From positions 1 through 64,000 of the forward strand of contig JAGBSP010000010.1 of NCBI GenBank assembly GCA_017631855.1: DNA of 64,000 nucleotides. Direction: 5' to 3'. Below are positions 1 through 7,710 of the stretch, piece by piece. Position numbers and translations under genes: made by a program. Position 1 is the stretch's first letter; each line of letters opens with the position of its first letter. This DNA comes from Clostridia bacterium. Lineage in GTDB: Bacteria; Bacillota; Clostridia; Oscillospirales; CAG-272. The notes beneath the pieces are model-generated. The model was not told the origin of the DNA. It did no database searches and saw only the letters and a program-made list of their open reading frames with translations.

Positions 1-193
1 GACGCTTTTTAAGAAGCTCGGGCGCTTTGAAAAAGAGGACAAGTCCCATCAAAATCATCGGGACAAACAGTATGCCGAGAAAGAGCCACTCATTGGGGTA
101 ATCAAACGTCCACGCGGGTAAAAATAACAGCGCACAGAGGAGAATGAGTCCTGCCAATAATTTTGTGAGTGCAGAGAGAAGAAGTTTCATCAT
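1..193 (-). CDS. Isoprenylcysteine carboxylmethyltransferase-like membrane protein (5' part only)
   Basis: Only the first 64 codons lie in the window; the gene runs off the left edge. The visible part starts MKLLLSALTKLLAGL, has one hydrophobic helix (about residues 9-24), an FLPAWTFDYPNEW turn and a second helix ending in FFKAPELLKKR. This pattern is typical of the N-terminus of the bacterial isoprenylcysteine carboxyl methyltransferase-like (ICMT/PEMT-fold) membrane family, whose substrates in bacteria are mostly unknown. An AAGGAC ribosome binding site precedes tandem ATG codons at 193 and 190; either could be used. The family call rests on a short N-terminal segment and the catalytic part is not visible. 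Confidence 0.6.
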   Translation of the reverse strand, partial: MMKLLLSALTKLLAGLILLCALLFLPAWTFDYPNEWLFLGILFVPMILMGLVLFFKAPELLKKR

Positions 194-213
194 AAAGTCC
201 TTATGAAATATTT

Positions 214-273
214 GTAGGGGCGAGTCACGAATCGCCCGTTTTCGATGGTGGGCGATTCGTGAATCGCCCCTAC
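214..273. repeat. Long inverted repeat (24-bp arms), intergenic hairpin
   Basis: Arms 214-237 and 250-273 are reverse complements at 23 of 24 positions, separated by 12 bases. The arms contain the theme GGGGCGA..CGAATCGCCC, itself partly palindromic. It lies in the gap between the ICMT-like gene and the rlmD 3'-end fragment. It could be a small mobile repeat or a transcription terminator/processing hairpin; no T-tract is clear on either side. Confidence 0.75.
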
Positions 274-283
274 GGTTTTTCGG

Positions 284-325
284 TTATTTTCTTGTCAGAC
301 ACACGACGCTTTCGACGTGGGTCAT
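284..325 (-). pseudogene. Duplicated 3' end of rlmD (13 codons)
   Basis: On the minus strand this reads M-T-H-V-E-S-V-V-C-L-T-R-K-stop, matching the last codons of rlmD at 769-810 (T-G-H-V-E-S-V-V-C-L-T-R-K-stop), with several synonymous differences. The two copies are direct repeats 485 bp apart and bracket the 381-755 gene. A duplicated 3' end of a rumA/rlmD-type gene is what integration at that site would leave; this copy may be the displaced chromosomal end or the end of a related gene. Confidence 0.7.
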
Positions 326-380
326 AAGACCAAAAGGTCTCAAAAACGCTCAAAAATGGGGGTTGTGAAAGCAAAAAGTC

Positions 381-755
381 TCACTTTAGCAAAAACACAT
401 CTGCATTTTCACGAAGCAGATCGACTACCATATCTATTCGTTCCAAATTTATGGCTCTAAAAAAGCGTTCTTTAAAATATGAATCTACAAGCGGATTTTG
501 GGTGATATTTGCTCTTGTAAAATCCTTTGTTTGTATTACACAATCAAATACGTACCCACCTAAAAACACTTCCACTCGGCAATCCTTTAAGGTGTAAATG
601 AATTCTCTTTCGGAATACTTTTGATAATATTCATATTTGTAGCCACTGTCAACTAAGAATTGAAACCGATTTTCAATATACGTCTTGTCGACCTGAGTTT
701 TATCAACAATGTATTTTTGTTTCTCTTTTTTTCTAAAAAGACCAAAGAATCCCAT
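381..755 (-). CDS. Hypothetical protein, 124 aa, between rlmD 3'-end repeats
   Basis: I do not recognise this protein. It is 124 residues, starts MGFFGLFRKKEKQKY, is rich in aromatic, lysine and glutamate residues, and shows no signal peptide or membrane helix. An AAAGGGG ribosome binding site lies at the right distance from ATG 755. Its base composition is clearly AT-richer than rlmD 14 bp upstream, suggesting acquisition. It sits between two copies of the rlmD 3' end (284-325 and 769-810), so it is probably the cargo of a tiny inserted cassette. No function is proposed. Confidence 0.6.
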   Translation of the reverse strand: MGFFGLFRKKEKQKYIVDKTQVDKTYIENRFQFLVDSGYKYEYYQKYSEREFIYTLKDCRVEVFLGGYVFDCVIQTKDFTRANITQNPLVDSYFKERFFRAINLERIDMVVDLLRENADVFLLK

Positions 756-768
756 AAGAATTCCCCTT

Positions 769-2130
769 TCATTTTCTCGTCAGGCAAACGACGCTTTCAA
801 CGTGACCTGTGCGGGGGAACAAATCCACGGGTTGCACGGTGCCGATCGAATATCCTGCCTCGGCAAACCACGCGCAATCGCGAGCGAGGGTGTCGGGGTT
901 GCAAGAAACGTAGACGATTTTCTTGACGTTGAGCGACGAAAGGCATTCGACGAGCTCGCGCGTGCTTCCCTTTCTCGGTGGGTCGATGACCACGACGTCG
1001 GGGGTCTTTCCGCCCGTACAGCGAAGGATCATTTCTCGGCTCGATGCGTCGCCGCAATAAAATTCTGCGTTCTCTACGCCGTTTCTCTCGGCATTCTCTT
1101 TGGCGCATTCGACCGCTCCCTCGACGATCTCAACGCCGACGAGCTTCTTTGCCTTCTTTGCCATCGAAAGTCCGATCGTACCCGTGCCGCAATAGAGGTC
1201 GACGAGAATTTCTCCGCCCGAAAGATCGGCAAGCTCTGCCGCTTTTCCGTAGAGAAGCTCCGCCCCCGCGCGGTTGACCTGATAGAAAGAGTCCGCACTG
1301 ATGCGGAAGCGAAGTCCGCACAAAATATCTTCGATCGCGTTCGTGCCGTACAGCGTTTTCCACTGTTTTCCGAGCACGACGTTGGTGTTTTCTTGATTGG
1401 TATTGAGCAGGACGCTTGCGACCGACGGGAACTTTTCCAACAGCGCGCGAACAAAGCCCTCCTCATCGGGGAGCGCATCACCGTTGAGCACAAGGCAGAC
1501 CATCATCTCGCCCGTTGCTTCTGCAATTCTCAGATAAATATGGCGCAAAAGTCCTTTGCCCGTCGTCTCATCGTATGCCGAAAGCCCCTGCTCGGTGGCA
1601 TATTGGCAAATGAAATCGACGATGGGAGCGAAATCTTTATGCTGAATGGCGCAATGCTCGGCGGGCACGATCGAATGCGTTCCGCCCGAATAGAAGCCGG
1701 CGCGAATTCCGTTTTTTGTGCTTGCGACGGGATACTGTGCTTTATTTCGGTATCCCCGAACCTCTCCTGTGGAGAGCGTGGGGAGCACCGTGACCTCGCG
1801 AAGCCCTGCCTTGATAAAGGCGTTTTTGACGTAGTCAGCTTTCAGACGGAGCTCGTGCTCGTAGGTAATTGCCCGATACATACAGCCGCCGCAGGCAAGC
1901 GGAACGTCGCAAAAGGCTTCGTCGGTTCGGTGGGGCGATGCCTCAATTACCTCGCAGAGCTTTGCCACAGCATAGCTTTTGTTGACTTTAATGACCGAGG
2001 CGCGCACGGTATCTCCCGTGACCGCACCCTTGACAAAGACCACCTTGCCCTCGGCTTCGTCGCGACCGACGCCGCAGCCGAGGTTATTGAGGTCAGTGAT
2101 CTTCAGTGTCAGGAGTTGTCCTTTGTTCAT
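769..2130 (-). CDS. rlmD: 23S rRNA (uracil-C5)-methyltransferase RlmD/RumA family
   Basis: This SAM-dependent enzyme methylates uracil C5 in 23S rRNA (RlmD/RlmCD class). In order it shows an N-terminal TRAM RNA-binding domain (about residues 1-60), a four-cysteine iron-sulfur motif with CGGC plus a later Cys, SAM-binding VDLYCGTGTIGL, DPPRKG, and the catalytic VSCNP with its Cys. Length, about 453 residues, is normal. I start at ATG 2130 (MNKGQLL), giving an ATGA overlap with the upstream phosphoesterase, rather than at 2169, which would extend into that gene. The 3' end is partly duplicated at 284-325. Whether it modifies U1939, U747 or both cannot be told from sequence. Confidence 0.92.
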   Translation of the reverse strand: MNKGQLLTLKITDLNNLGCGVGRDEAEGKVVFVKGAVTGDTVRASVIKVNKSYAVAKLCEVIEASPHRTDEAFCDVPLACGGCMYRAITYEHELRLKADYVKNAFIKAGLREVTVLPTLSTGEVRGYRNKAQYPVASTKNGIRAGFYSGGTHSIVPAEHCAIQHKDFAPIVDFICQYATEQGLSAYDETTGKGLLRHIYLRIAEATGEMMVCLVLNGDALPDEEGFVRALLEKFPSVASVLLNTNQENTNVVLGKQWKTLYGTNAIEDILCGLRFRISADSFYQVNRAGAELLYGKAAELADLSGGEILVDLYCGTGTIGLSMAKKAKKLVGVEIVEGAVECAKENAERNGVENAEFYCGDASSREMILRCTGGKTPDVVVIDPPRKGSTRELVECLSSLNVKKIVYVSCNPDTLARDCAWFAEAGYSIGTVQPVDLFPRTGHVESVVCLTRK

Positions 2131-2819
2131 GCGATATAAAATTCCTTGCCGTCCTCGAGGCGCAGACAACCGAGCGGTTCGTCAAATGCCGCGCCGCAGT
2201 CGATGAGAATGGCGTTTTCTCCGCGGTAAATTTTTCCCTTTTCTGCCGATGCAAGCGTATAAGTCGGGACGTGTCCCGCGATGATCGTTACACCCTCAAA
2301 ATAGGTGCGGTCGGGGTCGATGGGCTCGTGAATGAAGTCCTCGGGCATATAGTCCTCGAGTGCGGTATCGGGATCAAAATCGGCAATTCCCGCGTGGAGC
2401 AGGAGATATTTCTTTCCCTTGATTTCGACCTCTTCATAGAGCGAGAGGTCGGAGAGATATTCGAGGACACCCTCTTTCATATCGTCGTCGAGCGCCTTGA
2501 AATCTTCCATGGTTTTCTGTCCGCCGTCGCGGATCCATTCGGTCATCTCGCCGAGGATCTCGGGATCGGGTGCAGATCCGTCGCGGAGCATTGTATCAAG
2601 CTCGGTTAAGAGGCGAAGCGCACGAAAATCGTGCTCTCCGACGATCGGAATGATATTGAAGAGCATGCTCAGATCGCAAAGGAGCGCGATTGAGTCCTCG
2701 CCGTAATCGACGATATCGCCGAGCACGTACATCGTGTCGTTATCGGTAAAGCGGATCTCTCGAAGCAGGCGGTTGAATTTTTCCAGACAGCCGTGCAAAT
2801 CGGAAACGACGTAGGTCAT
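2127..2819 (-). CDS. Metallophosphoesterase (PPP-type Ser/Thr phosphatase-like)
   Basis: A 230-residue calcineurin-fold phosphoesterase. The metal-binding motifs are visible: SDLHGC near residue 6, GDIVDYG near residue 34, GEHD (usually GNHE/GNHD) and LLLHAGI, IAGHVPT toward the C-terminus. Relatives are bacterial PrpA/PrpB-like protein phosphatases and ApaH-like hydrolases; the substrate cannot be assigned. The Glu for Asn change in the third motif is unusual, because this Asn normally binds both metal and phosphate. The gene is translationally coupled to rlmD by ATGA overlap. Confidence 0.85.
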   Translation of the reverse strand: MTYVVSDLHGCLEKFNRLLREIRFTDNDTMYVLGDIVDYGEDSIALLCDLSMLFNIIPIVGEHDFRALRLLTELDTMLRDGSAPDPEILGEMTEWIRDGGQKTMEDFKALDDDMKEGVLEYLSDLSLYEEVEIKGKKYLLLHAGIADFDPDTALEDYMPEDFIHEPIDPDRTYFEGVTIIAGHVPTYTLASAEKGKIYRGENAILIDCGAAFDEPLGCLRLEDGKEFYIA

Positions 2820-2851
2820 AATTTTTTCTTCCTTTCGGTATTTGGTATTTT

Positions 2852-3613
2852 TCAGATCGTTTTGATCTTGTAGTTATCGTAAAGTTCGGTTTCGATGGCA
2901 GGATCGAGCTCGCAGAGCATCTTCTTCAATGCTTGACACACGGGAAACTCGGTGTGAAAATGTCCTGCCGAGATGAGGTTCATTCCTTCCTCGGGGGCGT
3001 CGGTCAGACTATGGTATTTCAGCTCGCCGCTGACATAGGTGTCGGCACCTGCCGCTCTTGCCACCGCGACGTCGTCGCCTCCGTTGCCTCCGAGCACCGC
3101 AACACGGTGCACGGGTTTCCCTGCGTCCGAAAGCAGAACGACGGGGGCATTCAGCGCGTTCTTGACGTTTTTGGCAAATTCCTCTGCCGTCGTTTCGGCG
3201 GGCAGAGTTCCGATGCGTCCGATGGCTTCCTCTCCGAAGGGGGTGACCTCACAAAGTCCGAGCGCGTTTGCGAGCACGTCGTTGACGCCGCCGCATACCG
3301 CGTCAAGTCTTGTATGGAAGGACATCACGGCGATGCCGTGAGTGATCAGCTCGATTGCCTTGACAGAGATCGGAGTCTCGCCGTCGAGCGCCTTGATCCC
3401 CTTGAAAATAAGCGGGTGGTGCGACAGAATGAGGTCGCAGTTTCGCTCGATCGCGGCGTTCACTGCGTCTTGGGTCACGTCGAGCGTGATCAGCACGCGG
3501 CGAACCTCACGATTGCCGTCGGGACAGCACATCAGTCCGTCGTTATCCCACTCGCAGGAGAGCGCGGTGGGGATGTTTTCGTTCAAAATCTCATAAAGCT
3601 TACGAATGGTCAT
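2852..3613 (-). CDS. Nif3-like dinuclear metal center protein (YqfO/DUF34)
   Basis: A 253-residue member of the Nif3/DUF34 family, which forms a hexameric toroid with a dinuclear metal site. Visible features are the N-terminal LSCEWDNDGL motif, ILSHHPLIF (metal-binding His pair), FHTRLDAVCGGVND and the C-terminal GHFHTE metal ligand. It is usually found next to trmK in Firmicutes, as here: its start overlaps the trmK stop by 14 bp. The biological role is unresolved; GTP cyclohydrolase I-like assignments in databases are not well supported. Confidence 0.9.
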   Translation of the reverse strand: MTIRKLYEILNENIPTALSCEWDNDGLMCCPDGNREVRRVLITLDVTQDAVNAAIERNCDLILSHHPLIFKGIKALDGETPISVKAIELITHGIAVMSFHTRLDAVCGGVNDVLANALGLCEVTPFGEEAIGRIGTLPAETTAEEFAKNVKNALNAPVVLLSDAGKPVHRVAVLGGNGGDDVAVARAAGADTYVSGELKYHSLTDAPEEGMNLISAGHFHTEFPVCQALKKMLCELDPAIETELYDNYKIKTI

Positions 3614-4292
3614 TTTGATATTCTCCGATCTGTGTTAGCAGTGTTTCTTCCTCGGACGTGTCCGCTCCTGCCGATTTTTTTCCCGCAAGGCGTACCGAGA
3701 GCACGCCTCTCCAATGCAGAAGAAGCTCGTCGGTCAATTCGCCGCCACGGCGCAGAGGCTCTCTGCCGAGGAGCAGTTCGAGTTCATTATATGGCTTGCG
3801 CGGCGGTATTCCCGTATATTCCGCGCAAATGATCTGATATATTTTTTCGTCCTTGACCAATACCTCGTCGACGATCGAATATCCTTCTCTCAGCAGGAAG
3901 GTTCGAAGCACCTCGGGGTGTGTCATCGGTTGCAGAATGAGGCGGATCGAAGGGGTTTTCGTCCAAGGGGCATCCGAGAGGATTCTTGCGATCAGCTCGC
4001 CGCCCATTCCGAGAATGAGAATGTCCTCGGGGTGGTCGTCGCGGAGATCGGAAAGTCCGTCGCATTGCTTTGCGTTCAGAAGTTCGCTCATTCCCTGCTC
4101 ACGAATATTGACTCTCGCACGCTCGATCGGTCCTTCGTTGATGTCCGACGCCACGCCGCCGCAGATTCTTCCCTCGGCAAGAAGAACGATGGGAAGATAG
4201 GCGTGATCGGTGCCGACGTCGGCAATATATGCGCCTTGACGAACGAAATTTGCCGCGCATCGCAGACGCTTACTCAGTTTTGGTAGATTCAT
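3600..4292 (-). CDS. trmK: tRNA (adenine22-N1)-methyltransferase TrmK
   Basis: TrmK methylates N1 of A22 in tRNA using SAM. The protein begins MNLPKLSKRLRCAANFV, and has ADVGTDHAYLPI (SAM motif I), ILGMGGELI and LILQPMTHPEVLRTFL, all typical of the family, over a normal length of about 230 residues. I start at ATG 4292 with an AAAGGA site; an in-frame ATG at 4352 adds a tail not found in the family. It is the first gene of a trmK-nif3-like pair, the widespread Firmicutes arrangement. Confidence 0.93.
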   Translation of the reverse strand: MNLPKLSKRLRCAANFVRQGAYIADVGTDHAYLPIVLLAEGRICGGVASDINEGPIERARVNIREQGMSELLNAKQCDGLSDLRDDHPEDILILGMGGELIARILSDAPWTKTPSIRLILQPMTHPEVLRTFLLREGYSIVDEVLVKDEKIYQIICAEYTGIPPRKPYNELELLLGREPLRRGGELTDELLLHWRGVLSVRLAGKKSAGADTSEEETLLTQIGEYQNDHS

Positions 4293-4383
4293 AAGGAGTC
4301 CTTTTCTTTGTGGTTTTTCAAAGGGGACTTTTCCCGCTTCCTCGGAAGCCAAGAGAAGTCCCCATCTGTTTGGTCAGCGTATC

Positions 4384-4584
4384 TTAGCGAGTTGCCAGAT
4401 AATCGTTGATCTTTTTTACCAACGCGTCTGCGTCGGTACCGTGTACCATACAAGCGTCCTCGATCGATTCACCTCTGGCAGAGGGGCAACCGAGACAGTG
4501 CATACCGATCTCGAAAAAGAACTGCGCCGTATCGGGAGCAGCGTCGAGAACGTCGCCGATAATGGATTGCTTTGTTACCGTCAT
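4384..4584 (-). CDS. DUF1858 domain protein
   Basis: A 66-residue protein made only of the DUF1858 domain (hybrid-cluster-protein-associated disulfide family). It shows the typical start TVTKQSIIGDVLD and the paired cysteines HCLGCPSARGESIEDAC. A third Cys occurs in EDACMVHG. The function is unproven; such proteins are thought to be redox-active or metal-binding partners in anaerobes. It has its own promoter (4621-4649) and an AAGGAGG ribosome binding site. Confidence 0.85.
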   Translation of the reverse strand: MTVTKQSIIGDVLDAAPDTAQFFFEIGMHCLGCPSARGESIEDACMVHGTDADALVKKINDYLATR

Positions 4585-4620
4585 TTTTTGTACCTCCTTG
4601 TTGGTTGTTTACTATATATT

Positions 4621-4649
4621 ATTATAAATCGAAATGGCGATTATGTCAA
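4621..4649 (-). promoter_or_regulatory. SigA-type promoter for the DUF1858 gene
   Basis: Minus-strand TTGACA (4644-4649), a 17-bp spacer and TATAAT (4621-4626), about 35 bp upstream of ATG 4584. Confidence 0.85.
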
Positions 4650-4660
4650 CAAATATTCGC

Positions 4661-4702
4661 AAAAAAAGTGCAAGGACGAGCTTTTTTTCTCATCCTTGCA
4701 CG
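4661..4702 (-). terminator. Rho-independent terminator after the histidine phosphatase gene
   Basis: Stem GTGCAAGGA..TCCTTGCAC with a seven-T tract on the minus strand, 14 bp past the stop of the gene at 4716-5441. Confidence 0.88.
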
Positions 4703-4715
4703 CAATCTTTTCAAA

Positions 4716-5441
4716 TTAGTCGTGGCGCTGATCCATTTGGTCGTAGGTTTCGCAAAATCTTGCCGAAAAGGACGGTTCGACGCCGTTTGAGGTCAGGTGC
4801 GCGACGCTTCCGAATTCCGACATACGGAAGTAGGCAATTCCCTTTTGCCTCTCCTCGGTATTGACGGTAGTCACCGAGGTGGGCGCGGCGCAGGTGCCGT
4901 GCCAGAGAAGCATGGGAGAGATATTGAGCAGATGCGAGAGAAGAACGCTTTCGAGTCCGAAATGACAGAACAACGCAATCGTATCCGTGTTTGCCTTGGT
5001 TACGCGGTAGCGGTTGCCCTCTCTGACGTAGCCGTGCTCCGCGAGAAGCGCATCAAATCCTTCGATGACCTTTTGGTAGAGTTCTGCAACCTTTGCTTTT
5101 TCCATTGCGGGAACGGTGTGCCAATCCTTGCGCGAGAAGAATTCCTCAAAGCAAGTCCAATCAGCAGGACGCCAATCCCACGCAACACCGTCGTCACGGT
5201 GCGGCTTTTCAACTCTTGCGGGGAATTCGCGCAGCCAATCGCAGATGGTGGCGTCCATTCCCTTGATCTTACAGGTATATTCTGCCGTAGCTCTTGCTCT
5301 GCCCAAGGGGGAAACGTAAACGTGGTCGATCGTTCTGTCCTTGAGCCAGTCGGCAAGCAGCGAGGCTTCGGTTCTTCCGACCTCGGTGAGGGTATCGTTA
5401 ACGTAATCGGGATCGCCATGACGAATGATGAGCAGTTTCAT
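4716..5441 (-). CDS. Histidine phosphatase superfamily protein
   Basis: A 241-residue branch-1 histidine phosphatase (phosphoglycerate mutase-like fold). The phosphorylated His is in LLIIRHGDPDY at the N-terminus, followed by LTEVGRTEASLLADWL and VYVSPLGRARATAEY. The second catalytic His is in IALFCHFGLESVLLSHLL. An insertion between these motifs contains WRPADWTCFEEFF. Substrate unknown; family members dephosphorylate small phospho-compounds or proteins. It is followed by a strong terminator and so probably ends its transcript. Confidence 0.88.
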   Translation of the reverse strand: MKLLIIRHGDPDYVNDTLTEVGRTEASLLADWLKDRTIDHVYVSPLGRARATAEYTCKIKGMDATICDWLREFPARVEKPHRDDGVAWDWRPADWTCFEEFFSRKDWHTVPAMEKAKVAELYQKVIEGFDALLAEHGYVREGNRYRVTKANTDTIALFCHFGLESVLLSHLLNISPMLLWHGTCAAPTSVTTVNTEERQKGIAYFRMSEFGSVAHLTSNGVEPSFSARFCETYDQMDQRHD

Positions 5442-5474
5442 AGAATTCTCCTGAAAATTTTACTGATTTTTGAA

Positions 5475-6971
5475 TTACGGAGTTGTGGCATAGAATGCCG
5501 AACTTCGATGGACCGTAATCGATTGGTAACCACCCTCGGTATAGAATGGGATCGAATCAAAGCAGCCGTGCTCCGCATAGAGCATAAAGAGTCGTCGGCC
5601 TTCTCCCTCTCCGTCAATTTCGAATACCTCAACCTCGAAACGATCGTCGCTGATGTGTGGCGGCTGTGCAAAAGAGGATTTGAGCTCGGTATCGATGAGA
5701 ATGAGCAGAGGGATCGTTCGGTGGGAAAGATGCTTGGAAAAATCAAGTGTTGGGATATGGTCGAGGCGTAAAAGCAAGAAAGCTTCGTTGCCTGTTCCGA
5801 TCGAATAGAGCTTGGCGGAGCCGCTTGTTTGCTCGGAGAGATCCGAAACAAGGCGGCAGTTGGTATCGAGTTCTAGCAGATTGGTCTCTTCACTTGCTGT
5901 GTAATCAATCGACAGCATTTTTTTCATCGCATTTCGCTGAAGATCGGACATCGCTCCAAGAAAAACGATACTCGGACGCATTCTTCCTACCGTTTGGTTC
6001 AGTGTCGTGAGTTGGGAAAGATCCGAGGAGCTTTCTTCAAGCGAGAGCGTTGCAATCTCGTGCACGGTGTACGGATATTGGATGATTTCCTTTGCTTCGG
6101 TGACGACGCGGACGTGTCCGTCTTCACGAGGGGTGAGAAGCAAAGAGTTCCAATGGCGTATTGCGACCGAGAGTCCGAAGAGATCGGCAGCACAGAGGGT
6201 AATGCCGTGTTCATTTGAGAGAATGCGGAAGGCATCTGACGCTTCGTTTTCGTCGACGGTAAGATAAATTTGTTTGCGGTCGCCGCGAAATTCGTCTGCC
6301 GTGCAGAGCTCCAGCGCATACCCGCCGTCGGTATGAAGCGATTCTTGCAAAATCTCGGCGAAGGGAGCAAGATTGCTTTTGTCGTCGTAAACGATGGTAT
6401 ATTCGAATAGATCAAAGCCGTTGACGGTGATTGATTTAATAGAGTACTCAGCACGGTGGAAAAAGCTTGCCGAGGTTGGCAGAAGAGAATATGCTGTGGC
6501 GTAGATAAACAGCTCATCGTAATATCGATCAAGTGCCTGAAGCGTTGCCGATTCCGTGACGCCGCCAAGGATGACGGTATCTTTGTTGGCTTGGCAAAGA
6601 AAATCGTCACTTCGAAGCTCGGAGAGCGTTCGACGGGAGATGGGATGATCGCAGTTGCCGAGTAGAAGCTCGACGGTGTTTTCGGTTGCCTTGACCGACT
6701 CGGTGTCGTAAACGACTTCGGAAGGAATCGTCGTTTGCTCAGTCAATCGTTCTCCCAGCTCCTTTGCGGCATCAAAGAGATGTGCGGAGCAGGTAGAGGG
6801 AATGACGATGCGGTAAAGGTTTAGTGGTTTTTCCGCCGAGGACTCTTCCACATCGAGTAGTTCAAAGGGAAGATCGGTGTTTTTTGTTTGACAGGAATAC
6901 AGAGAAAACGGAAGAAAAAGGAGCGCAAGAAGCAGTGCAGTTGTCTTGAGATGCAGTTTAACGGTAGTCAA
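5475..6971 (-). CDS. Putative lipoprotein with GH67/GH20 N-terminal-like domains
   Basis: About 498 residues with an N-terminal hydrophobic stretch and a lipobox ending LYSC, so predicted to be exported and lipid-anchored. The segment after the Cys (LYRIVIPSTCSAHLFDAAKEL .. ELLLGN .. TVILGGVTESATLQALD) resembles the non-catalytic N-terminal domain of alpha-glucuronidases and hexosaminidases, and a second similar module may follow (YLTVDENEASDAF .. LFGLSVAIRHW). No catalytic domain is visible. I prefer a TTG start at 6971, six bases after GGGAG and overlapping yigZ by 14 bp; ATG 7049 would overlap yigZ by 92 bp and hide the signal peptide. The function is unknown. Confidence 0.6.
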   Translation of the reverse strand: MTTVKLHLKTTALLLALLFLPFSLYSCQTKNTDLPFELLDVEESSAEKPLNLYRIVIPSTCSAHLFDAAKELGERLTEQTTIPSEVVYDTESVKATENTVELLLGNCDHPISRRTLSELRSDDFLCQANKDTVILGGVTESATLQALDRYYDELFIYATAYSLLPTSASFFHRAEYSIKSITVNGFDLFEYTIVYDDKSNLAPFAEILQESLHTDGGYALELCTADEFRGDRKQIYLTVDENEASDAFRILSNEHGITLCAADLFGLSVAIRHWNSLLLTPREDGHVRVVTEAKEIIQYPYTVHEIATLSLEESSSDLSQLTTLNQTVGRMRPSIVFLGAMSDLQRNAMKKMLSIDYTASEETNLLELDTNCRLVSDLSEQTSGSAKLYSIGTGNEAFLLLRLDHIPTLDFSKHLSHRTIPLLILIDTELKSSFAQPPHISDDRFEVEVFEIDGEGEGRRLFMLYAEHGCFDSIPFYTEGGYQSITVHRSSAFYATTP

Positions 6972-7590
6972 GTCGAACTCCCGTCTGTGTTGGAATATCT
7001 TTTCCGTAGCCCATTTCGGTAATTTTTTTGACGAGGGCTTCCTTTTCATTTTCCCTGATGGCGAAGCGAACGCAGACGTCTGCCGCGTATTCTACGTCAT
7101 CCATCACGGCATTTGCCGCGGTGAGCAGGACACTGTATTTCTGATATTCCGAATATCCGCAGCGGAGCTCAAGCTCTGCGTACGGCTCATAGGTAATAAC
7201 GCCCGCCTCTTCAATGGCAATGGCTGCCGCGTGCGAGTATGCGCGTACAAGACCGCCCGCACCGAGAAGCGTTCCACCGAAGTATCGGGTGACGACGACG
7301 CAGACATTGCGCACACCGCTTTTTCGGATGACGTCAAGCACCGGCATTCCCGCTGTTCCCTGCGGCTCACCGTCGTCTGAGTAGCGCGCGACGATCTCTC
7401 CCTGCATTAGGTAGGCAAAGACGTTATGCGTAGCGTCGGCGTATTCCTTTTTGATCTTTTTTACGAAAGCCTGCGCTTCTTCCTCGGTGTCACACCGAGC
7501 GACATGACCGATGAAAAGCGAGCGCTTTTCTTCAAATTCTGCACGGGCATCTTTCCGCACGGTTTTTAAAAAACTGCTTGCTTCGTTCAA
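6958..7590 (-). CDS. YigZ/IMPACT family protein
   Basis: A 210-residue UPF0029/IMPACT family protein. The family signature is clear: RSLFIGHVARCDTEEEAQAF, DATHNVFAYL, SDDGEPQGTAGMPVL and FGGTLLGAGGLVRAYS. The C-terminal third is the DUF1949-like ferredoxin fold. Eukaryotic IMPACT regulates translation through Gcn1; bacterial members may contact ribosomes or RNA, but the role is not settled. Its end overlaps the putative lipoprotein start, suggesting co-transcription. Confidence 0.9.
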   Translation of the reverse strand: MNEASSFLKTVRKDARAEFEEKRSLFIGHVARCDTEEEAQAFVKKIKKEYADATHNVFAYLMQGEIVARYSDDGEPQGTAGMPVLDVIRKSGVRNVCVVVTRYFGGTLLGAGGLVRAYSHAAAIAIEEAGVITYEPYAELELRCGYSEYQKYSVLLTAANAVMDDVEYAADVCVRFAIRENEKEALVKKITEMGYGKDIPTQTGVRLDYR

Positions 7591-7670
7591 GATTTCTTCC
7601 TCCGTCCTTGTGTTCTTTCACTATTATATCGAAAAATGCTTCATTTGTCAATGAAACTCGAAAAAAGAAG

Positions 7671-7709
7671 AAAAAATGACGGAAAATCATCGATTTTCCG
7701 TCATTTTTT
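7671..7709 (-). terminator. Terminator after hflX
   Basis: Nearly perfect hairpin with arms AATGACGGAAAATC and GATTTTCCGTCATT, flanked by A and T tracts, so it can act on either strand. It lies directly after the hflX stop codon. Confidence 0.85.
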
Positions 7710-7710
7710 C

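Noticed and set aside
709..2139. Long plus-strand frame opposite rlmD
   Set aside because: It is the antisense of a clear rlmD gene; similar long antisense frames opposite other genes are composition effects.
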